IMG/VR virus record: IMGVR_UViG_3300045051_000414
Location: 1 to 35,930 of that record
Source: a virus
Length of the DNA: 35,930 bases
Reading direction: 5' to 3' (one strand)
The position numbers and the translations under genes were made by a program. The notes below the pieces were generated by a model. It was not told where the DNA came from, did no database searches, and saw nothing but the letters and a program-made list of their open reading frames with translations. How positions within the stretch are numbered: the stretch's first letter is position 1; each line of letters opens with the position of its first letter. Positions 30,564 through 35,930 of the stretch are shown in pieces.

Positions 30564-32722
30564 AAACGTTCCCCGCCGGGTTCGCTACCGAGATCGCCAA
30601 GAAAACCGGCATTGCTCCCATCTGGATCTGGAAGCTGGTCGTCAATGGCGTGACCTACTGGATATCCGACCACGCCCGGCAGATCGCTTCCTGGCAAGGC
30701 GGCGTGACGCTGCTTCCCTGGGTGAGCAAGTTCGGGCAACTCCGGGAAGGGCTTGAGGGGAGTCTGGAAGAGATCCGGATTGCGGACTACCAGCTGGATC
30801 TGCTGGCAGATCCGGATGCCAACCCCAACATCATGACTCTGGCGACGGGATACCCGCTTGGGAAAGACGCCTGTTCCCTGTATCTGTGGCTGGCCGGGCT
30901 GGACCCGGCGACCGCCCCGCCCCAGGAGCTGGCCAGGGGATTCGTGACGGACGTTTCGCTCCCCGACCAGACGCGGGTGTCCGTGTCGGTGGAAGACGAA
31001 TCAAGCCGGCTGCGCCACAAGTACCTCGGCACGAAGATCACCACCGCCACCTATCCCAATGCCGATCCGGACGACGTCGGGCTGATCATCCCGCTCGTGT
31101 TCGGCACGATCAAAAACGGCATCACCCGGGCGCTGCGGGCCGGGCTGCTGACCACGCTCAAGACCGCCATCACGGCCGGGGCGACCTCCTGCCAGGTGGC
31201 CCGCGCCGATGGCATCACGGCCAACATGGTCTTTAGGATTGGCGACGAGGATATCACGGTCACGAACGTCAACGGGGACACCCTGACGATTACCAGAGCC
31301 CAGAACGCAACGCCGCACGAGGCCGGAGATCGCCTGTTGGAGCGGGTGACGAGCCCGTTCGTCTTTGCCGTTGCCGATCATGCGGTCGGCAACTTGGCCA
31401 AGGTGCTGGTGCGTGCCGGCGACATCGACATTGATATTACCGACCAGTGCACCCGCTACACCGGCCAAGGGGGCAGCCAGTACAGCACTTATGGTTCCCG
31501 GGCGCTGGTCACCATCTCCTTGGCGCAGGCGGATAACATTCGCAATCGAGTGGCAAAGCTCAAAAACTCCCTGGCGGTTGTGAACCCAACGCATGCCCAC
31601 AGCAACACATCGACCGCCAACCAGATTGCCAGCAATGTTGGGACTGATTACACCAACGGCATGAACGGAATTGCGACCGTTATTCCTGAATATCCTTATC
31701 TAGGCGAAGTGATTCAGCAGACCACCACTATGCAAATTCATTGGTGGGGCGGCGATCTCAATTCCGAGGTGAGAATTAACGGTGTGCTTGTCCGGACTGG
31801 CTATTCGTCCGGATGGTACGATTGGTCTGGGTCAACCGTCGGTGATGTCTGGGCATCTCATGAGGCAGGTGGAGGGGCCACCCCATATATAGAATTGGTT
31901 TCGTGCAGCCGTGATTTGACCTATGCCCCCCAAGGCGCCGCCGTGGCCCAGGAATCGTATTTAACCGGTTCGGTCAACTCCGTGGCCGACGCGCTGATCG
32001 GCGGGAGGATCCTGGCCGATGTGACCAACACCCGCACCGCCGCTCAGGTGTTTGACGATCTGCTGGCGCTCTGCGGCACCTACAGCGCCACCCAGGTGGT
32101 CGGCAGCCTGCCTGGTTCGTATGCCGTTAATGGCGAAATTATCGACTATCAAACGGCCGATAAAGTGTTGAACCAGATCGCGTTCGAACTGCGCAGCTAT
32201 TTCCGCCTGGCAGCGGGGGTGCCGAAACTGATCGTGCGCCCGGACACCTTGACCAGCGCCAGGACCATTGCGGCCTGCCGGGTCACGGACGATGGCCGCC
32301 GGATTCACTCCCGCCGAAAAGCCCCGCTCGACCAGGTGATCAACAAGATCAGCGTGCTTTACGAGCGCGACTGGACCAAGCCGCGCGGTGCCGATGCCTA
32401 TCGAAAAATCACCGACGTGGCGACCGATGCAACCTCTATCACCAATTATGGCGAGCGTGAGCGGCCGGAGCTGTTTCAGATGGATTTTTGCACCGACGCC
32501 ACCATGGCCGCCAGTGTCCGCGATTTCTATCTGGCCAAGCGTAAAAACCGGCCGATGATCCACACCAGCAGGGTCTTCCTCGATCAAGCCCTGCTCGAAT
32601 TCGCCGATGTGGTCACACAGGGTTTTGCCGACAACGTGGTCGGCGAGGTCCAGCAAGTTCAATTCAGCCCGGGGAGCATCACCGATATGGATGTCATTGA
32701 TCTCGTTGTGGAGGTGCCGTAA
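30560..32722 (+). CDS. Tail hub protein with a variable insertion
   Basis: A 720-residue protein. The N-terminal half (AIAPIWIWKLVVNGVTYWI-like start, VTLLPWVSKFGQLREGLEG, VGLIIPLVFGTIKNG) is like tail hub proteins of B3/D3112-type siphoviruses. Residues about 347-457 (bases 31600-31930) have clearly lower GC and a tryptophan/tyrosine-rich composition (IHWWGGDLNSEVRINGVL, SGWYDWSGSTVGDVW), so they look like an inserted receptor or sugar-binding module. The C-terminal part (RIHSRRKAPLDQVINKISV) returns to the hub. ATGA overlap on the left, TAATG on the right. Confidence 0.75.
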   Translation: MKTFPAGFATEIAKKTGIAPIWIWKLVVNGVTYWISDHARQIASWQGGVTLLPWVSKFGQLREGLEGSLEEIRIADYQLDLLADPDANPNIMTLATGYPLGKDACSLYLWLAGLDPATAPPQELARGFVTDVSLPDQTRVSVSVEDESSRLRHKYLGTKITTATYPNADPDDVGLIIPLVFGTIKNGITRALRAGLLTTLKTAITAGATSCQVARADGITANMVFRIGDEDITVTNVNGDTLTITRAQNATPHEAGDRLLERVTSPFVFAVADHAVGNLAKVLVRAGDIDIDITDQCTRYTGQGGSQYSTYGSRALVTISLAQADNIRNRVAKLKNSLAVVNPTHAHSNTSTANQIASNVGTDYTNGMNGIATVIPEYPYLGEVIQQTTTMQIHWWGGDLNSEVRINGVLVRTGYSSGWYDWSGSTVGDVWASHEAGGGATPYIELVSCSRDLTYAPQGAAVAQESYLTGSVNSVADALIGGRILADVTNTRTAAQVFDDLLALCGTYSATQVVGSLPGSYAVNGEIIDYQTADKVLNQIAFELRSYFRLAAGVPKLIVRPDTLTSARTIAACRVTDDGRRIHSRRKAPLDQVINKISVLYERDWTKPRGADAYRKITDVATDATSITNYGERERPELFQMDFCTDATMAASVRDFYLAKRKNRPMIHTSRVFLDQALLEFADVVTQGFADNVVGEVQQVQFSPGSITDMDVIDLVVEVP

Positions 32723-33090
32723 TGCCCGTAACGATCACGGTGAAACGCAAAGATCTGCCGGTCTCTCGGCCGCAGACCATCAAGATCGGGACCGACTGGG
32801 AAGGTGAGAAGTTTTATCACAAGAACCCTGACGGCTCGGCGATCAACCTGACCGGGGCGGTTGTTTCCGGGCGGCTGCAGCTTGCCAACGGCACGGTGAT
32901 CGATCTGGTCATGGTCGTGGATGCGGCTGCCGGCAGCTACACCCCGACGCTGCCGAAAGAGACCACGACCAGCTTCACCGCGCAGACCGCCAAGTACGAA
33001 ATCGACGTGGTCGACAGCCTCGGCAAGAAGCACTGTTATTGGGACGGGCCGGTGACCATTAAACCGACCATCCCGGCGGCGGGAGCCTGA
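32722..33090 (+). CDS. Small beta-sandwich baseplate/fibre protein (122 aa)
   Basis: A 122-residue protein rich in beta strands: IKIGTDWEGEKFYHKN, GAVVSGRLQLANGTVIDLV, KYEIDVVDSLGKKHCYWDG. The fold pattern resembles the Ig-like N-terminal domain of BppU-type upper baseplate proteins. A host-binding-device connector is likely. Not a firm family match. Confidence 0.6.
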   Translation: MPVTITVKRKDLPVSRPQTIKIGTDWEGEKFYHKNPDGSAINLTGAVVSGRLQLANGTVIDLVMVVDAAAGSYTPTLPKETTTSFTAQTAKYEIDVVDSLGKKHCYWDGPVTIKPTIPAAGA

Positions 33091-33091
33091 C

Positions 33092-33853
33092 ATGGCCGGG
33101 GAAGTTCATCTGGTTGTCGAAGAGGACGTCGTCGAGATCTGCGAGGTCGCCGAGCAGGGGCTTCCTGGCCCGCCTGGCTATGGAATGACGCCGGACATCG
33201 TCGCGGCGATCGCGGCCGCCGAAAACCCTTCCGGAGAGAACCCTTTTGGGACGATCAGCGCGATTTCTGCCCGGATTGCCGCTCTGGTCAATTCGTCCCC
33301 GGCCACCCTGGACACTTTGAACGAACTGGCGGCAGCTCTTGGCAATGACCCAAATTTCGCCACAACAATCGCCACCGCGTTGGGCGGCAAGGAACCGACT
33401 CTTGCGACCATGACGCAACAGCAGGCCGAGGATCAATCCAGTACGGCGAAGGTGGCCACCACGGGACAACGGATCTGGCAGGCCATTGCAAAGTGGGCGG
33501 ATACGGGACTCAACGGGAAGTTAAACGCATCCGGTGGCACGGCGACCAACCTCAGCGAAACCAAGCAGCCGCCGATCACCGGGAGCGTCAGCAATATCGA
33601 CTGGTCGGCCGGGCATACCACAATTAACTACGCCGGAAACACTGCTATTGCTGCAATCAACAACGTCCCGACAAGTGGGCGGGCGTGGCACTCTATGATG
33701 TTCCGACACAATGGGGGGATAAGAACTCTCACGTTGCCGGCTGCTGTCGTGAATACTTATGTCCTACAGGGCACGGCGAATGGGTATGACCGTCTGGTGT
33801 TTGAAGCCCATAGCGCAACTGAAATTTACGTGACTGTTGTGGAGAGCAAATGA
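33092..33853 (+). CDS. Tail fibre protein
   Basis: A 253-residue fibre: an acidic N-terminus that should attach to the tail (HLVVEEDVVEICEV), a short collagen-like stretch (GLPGPPG), a long trimerising helix containing the common fibre motif (SPATLDTLNELAAALGNDPNF), then a C-terminal beta domain (GIRTLTLPAAVVNTYVLQG). Base composition falls toward AT in its last third. The stop overlaps the next ATG. Confidence 0.75.
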   Translation: MAGEVHLVVEEDVVEICEVAEQGLPGPPGYGMTPDIVAAIAAAENPSGENPFGTISAISARIAALVNSSPATLDTLNELAAALGNDPNFATTIATALGGKEPTLATMTQQQAEDQSSTAKVATTGQRIWQAIAKWADTGLNGKLNASGGTATNLSETKQPPITGSVSNIDWSAGHTTINYAGNTAIAAINNVPTSGRAWHSMMFRHNGGIRTLTLPAAVVNTYVLQGTANGYDRLVFEAHSATEIYVTVVESK

Positions 33854-34356
33854 GCGGGCTGATGGGGTGTTTGCGGAAACCGCCCACGGCAGTCGGGCAC
33901 CGTTACGTGCGCCTGTTGGCAACGGATGTTTCGTGGACCAACTATCTCAGCTCAAATCCGTATTTTCAGACGCTTTGGCAGATTTCCTTTTTTGCCTCTA
34001 CCGACGGAACGGGAACAGACCTATGTATTGGCAAAACCGCCTCTGCCAAAAGTTTTTACGCGGCTGGTTATGAAGCGTCCAAGGCGAATGACAATAACAT
34101 CAACACCCGATTCGCTACAGCTCAGGGGGCAGAGGGTCTTGTTGCTCAATGGTGGATGATTGATGCTGGAGTCGGCAACACCATTGATGTTCGGTCGGTA
34201 AAATTAGCAGGCTTCTACCTGGCTGGAACCGGATATTTGTACGCCAAAAGTTTTGCTTTGCAATGGTCTGATGACGGAACGAACTGGACGACAAAGGCAA
34301 CATTCAACACAACGCAGCAGCCGGATAAAACCGTGCAGACCTTCCAAAACTTGTGA
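33850..34356 (+). CDS. Discoidin-like (F5/8 type C) adhesin
   Basis: A 168-residue protein whose C-terminal ~130 residues have the discoidin pattern: ASKANDNNINTRFATAQG, QWWMIDAGVGNTIDVRSVKL, and SFALQWSDDGTNWTTKATF. Such domains bind sugars or lipids. It probably forms the receptor-binding tip. The gene is lower in GC than the head genes, a sign of separate acquisition. Coupled to the fibre by ATGA. Confidence 0.75.
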   Translation: MSGLMGCLRKPPTAVGHRYVRLLATDVSWTNYLSSNPYFQTLWQISFFASTDGTGTDLCIGKTASAKSFYAAGYEASKANDNNINTRFATAQGAEGLVAQWWMIDAGVGNTIDVRSVKLAGFYLAGTGYLYAKSFALQWSDDGTNWTTKATFNTTQQPDKTVQTFQNL

Positions 34357-34364
34357 GGCAGCTC

Positions 34365-34907
34365 ATGTACCGAACCAAAAGCAATCCGCTTGATCTCATT
34401 TTGCAGCCGCTCGAACTGGTGGATGCCGACGGAAACCGCACGGTGCGATCGATCCATGGGGAGTTTTCCGCCGAGCAGATGTTTGCTCACGGCTACTACC
34501 TCGACGTTGCTCCTGAGTTCGATCCGTCAACGCACAAGCTTGGCACGGTGCCGACCTGGAACGAGGAGGCCGGGACGGTGACGCTGGCGGCGGTGGCAAA
34601 AAGCGAAACCGAGATCATGACTGAGCGGCGGGCCTACTGCGACCAGATCAAAGAAGCCGGGAAGGCTTATCTCTACGCGCAGATCGATGCCGACGGCATT
34701 GCCCTGGTCGAACGACTGGTCGCCGCCGGCCACCCCTATGGCGTCGCCAACAGTCAATGGTGCATCGATCTGCGCAAGGAACAATACCGAAGAATGGCGG
34801 TGGTCGAGGCTGGCGTGGAAGACTTCACGACAGAGATGCTGAACTTCAGCAGCCACGGCGAAAAACCCTACACCGTTGTCCAGATGATGCTGGCGGCGGG
34901 GATGTAA
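34365..34907 (+). CDS. Fibre-associated protein, assembly chaperone-like
   Basis: A 180-residue protein with an N-terminal beta part (DLILQPLELVDADGNRTV, FSAEQMFAHGYYLDVAPEFD) and a helical C-terminal part (AGKAYLYAQIDADGIALVE, RRMAVVEAGVEDFTTEM). Its place after the fibres suggests a fibre assembly or cap protein. ATG 34365 has GAGG 6 bases before; a GTG at 34353 overlaps the previous gene but lacks a ribosome site. Confidence 0.6.
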   Translation: MYRTKSNPLDLILQPLELVDADGNRTVRSIHGEFSAEQMFAHGYYLDVAPEFDPSTHKLGTVPTWNEEAGTVTLAAVAKSETEIMTERRAYCDQIKEAGKAYLYAQIDADGIALVERLVAAGHPYGVANSQWCIDLRKEQYRRMAVVEAGVEDFTTEMLNFSSHGEKPYTVVQMMLAAGM

Positions 34908-34922
34908 TGAAAAGATAAGAGA

Positions 34923-35071
34923 GGGAGCGGCCTGCCCGGTGCGGGGACACCGAACAGACCACCGAGATCACAGACGAAACCTGTGAGCCCAGCCAAGGCT
35001 CCCCCACCCCGTGCACGAGGCGGGCCGAGCCTGGCATAGCGTAATGACAAAATACGACGCTTTGGAGGCTC
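34923..35071 (+). promoter_or_regulatory. Structured leader upstream of the methyltransferase
   Basis: The 167-base gap folds into many hairpins: CGGTG/CACCG (34937-34952), TCACAG/CTGTGA (34968-34986), AGCC/GGCT (34991-35000), AGCGT/ACGCT (35038-35061). Two longer pairings exclude each other: GGGAGC (34923) with GCTCCC (34998), or GGCCTGCC (34929) with GGCGGGCC (35019). GAGCC (35027) can pair with GGCTC (35067), covering part of the ribosome site GGAGG. Mu mom is controlled by a similar mRNA fold opened by Com. No Com-like gene is adjacent. Confidence 0.55.
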
Positions 35072-35074
35072 ACC

Positions 35075-35830
35075 ATGCACAAACCGATTATCCCATGGAT
35101 CGGCGGTAAACGCCGGCTGGCTAAACAACTGCTCCCGCTTTTCCCGGAGCACACATGTTACTGCGAACCGTTCTGTGGAGCGGCCGCCCTGTTCTTTCTC
35201 AAACCGATATCAAAAGCCGAGGTCATCAATGACCTCAATAGTGATTTGGTCTGCCTGTACCGCGTGGTGCAACACCATCTTGACGAGTTTGTCAGACAGT
35301 TTCGTTGGGCTTTGGCCAGCCGCGAGATATTTAAATGGCTGAACGACACGCCACCGTATGTGCTGACTGACATCCAGCGCGCTGCTCGCTTTTACTATCT
35401 GCAGCGGACGTGTTTTGGGGGGAAGGTAAACTGCAGGACGTTTGGTGCCGATCCGAGCGGCCCGCCCCGGATCAACCTGCTTCGCATTGAGGAAGATCTC
35501 AGCCAGGCTCATCTTCGGCTGGCTAGGGCAACGATCGAGCACCTCCCGTGGGAAGAATGTATATATAAGTATGATCGCCCGACGACCTTCTTCTATCTTG
35601 ACCCGCCGTACTGGCAAACTGAAGGATATGGCGTGCCCTTCCCATGGGGAGAATACGAGCGCCTGGCAGATGTAATCCGGAATTTGAAAGGTAGAGCCAT
35701 TCTCAGTATCAACGATCATCCTGATATTCGCAGGGTGTTTGCTGGTCTGGAAATGACCTCTGTCGGAATCAATTACACGGTTGGAGGTGGGCGGCGCGGG
35801 GGAGTGAGGGGGGATGAGAAACCAATCTAA
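35075..35830 (+). CDS. dam: N6-adenine DNA methyltransferase, D12/Dam class
   Basis: A 251-residue enzyme that methylates adenine in DNA using S-adenosylmethionine. The N-terminal motif is PWIGGKRRLAKQLLPLF, motif I YCEPFCGAAALFFLKP, the catalytic motif IV TFFYLDPPYWQ (DPPY), and the late motif INDHPDIRRVF is present. It is probably a phage-DNA protection enzyme against host restriction, in the place of Mu mom. The C-terminus ends INYTVGGGRRGG followed by a G-rich tail, where relatives usually carry a short extra motif. GGAGG lies 6 bases before ATG 35075. Confidence 0.9.
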   Translation: MHKPIIPWIGGKRRLAKQLLPLFPEHTCYCEPFCGAAALFFLKPISKAEVINDLNSDLVCLYRVVQHHLDEFVRQFRWALASREIFKWLNDTPPYVLTDIQRAARFYYLQRTCFGGKVNCRTFGADPSGPPRINLLRIEEDLSQAHLRLARATIEHLPWEECIYKYDRPTTFFYLDPPYWQTEGYGVPFPWGEYERLADVIRNLKGRAILSINDHPDIRRVFAGLEMTSVGINYTVGGGRRGGVRGDEKPI

Positions 35831-35930
35831 TTGAAATTGCGAAAACTACGGTTGGCGATTGTTGACAAATGGTTTACGGGAGGGGAAATATGGTGGCAGC
35901 TCAAACCTGTTTTGAATAGCAGCAGGCTAG
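35831..35930. other. Last 100 bases, no gene recognised
   Basis: Between the methyltransferase and the window end I see no gene. There is a TTGACA at 35862 with no good -10, and a 9-codon frame at 35890 that I do not believe. The 12-bp element of the left end does not recur here. The right end of the phage is thus not identified. Confidence 0.6.

Larger units (their letters stand above)
296..35930. mobile_element. Mu-like transposable prophage (siphovirus-type tail)
   Basis: Gene order follows Mu: leftward repressor, Ner, transposase A, ATPase B, small early genes, GemA, Mor, endolysin, DUF2730, DUF3486, gp28-type terminase, DUF935 portal, MuF, gpG-type morphogenesis protein, protease/scaffold, gpT-type capsid, gp36 and gp37. 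It then changes to a long flexible tail module (tube, G/GT, tape measure) and ends with a DNA methyltransferase. The left boundary is a guess: it should lie between the flanking gene and the repressor, where 12-bp repeats occur. No right end was recognised, so the element may continue past the window. All major modules look intact, so the prophage could be functional. Confidence 0.9.

Noticed and set aside
33092-34907. Diversity-generating retroelement in the fibre region
   Set aside because: No reverse transcriptase gene and no template/variable repeat pair was seen in the window.
35862-35919. TTGACA box and a 9-codon frame after the methyltransferase
   Set aside because: No acceptable -10 at any spacing and the frame is too short; probably chance.

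Overview
The window is almost entirely one Mu-like transposable prophage. It has a DDE transposase with its AAA+ target-selection partner, a Mor activator, a Mu-type head gene cluster and a methyltransferase gene at the right end. The DNA is GC-rich with tightly packed ATGA/GTGA-coupled genes, and the lysis and tail genes are of Gram-negative phage type. A GC-rich proteobacterial host is likely. An anaerobe of the Desulfuromonas/Geobacter kind fits the anaerobic-ribonucleotide-reductase-like small gene, but that is inference. The left ~295 bases are probably host DNA: the start of a leftward gene resembling restriction-associated HsdR-N proteins.

Layout. (1) 296-492: six copies of a 12-bp element that may be the left-end transposase sites. 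(2) 493-1200: leftward S24-type repressor with an operator/promoter region facing right. (3) 1251-11414: early operon. It holds two small genes, an antisense small gene, Ner, a CII-like regulator, transposase A, ATPase B, winged-helix and HTH regulators, a DUF3164 protein, a run of tiny cysteine-rich genes, a 54-residue glycyl-radical-like protein, GemA, a DUF2786 protein and Mor. An intrinsic terminator closes it at 11455. (4) 11491-11545: a dyad plus -10 whose spacing matches a Mor-activated promoter. (5) 11690-13111: endolysin, a protein with phospholipase A2-like motifs, a lipoprotein and a TraR/DksA zinc finger. (6) 13113-23331: DUF2730, small and large terminase, portal, MuF with a C-terminal nuclease-like toxin domain, virion morphogenesis protein, protease with nested scaffold, cement protein, major capsid and the completion proteins gp36/gp37. 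(7) 23359-34907: a non-contractile tail: tube protein, frameshifted G/GT chaperones, tape measure, hub, fibres and adhesins. (8) 34908-35830: a structured leader and an N6-adenine methyltransferase, in the position of Mu com/mom.

How it works together. The repressor would hold the lysogen by blocking the promoter at 1170. Ner and the other small regulators modulate early transcription, and A and B carry out replicative transposition. Mor, made last in the early operon, would switch on lysis and morphogenesis from the promoter just after the terminator. No Mu C activator, Gam protein, tail sheath or contractile baseplate gene was found, so this is a Mu-type head joined to a siphovirus-type tail with simplified late control.

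Items most worth a second look: the stand-alone glycyl radical domain at 8833, the canonical A_AAA_AAC frameshift at 25094, the PLA2-like protein at 12235, the MuF toxin domain, the structured leaders before the protease and the methyltransferase, and the 12-bp repeats at the left end. The right end of the prophage was not identified and may lie beyond the window.
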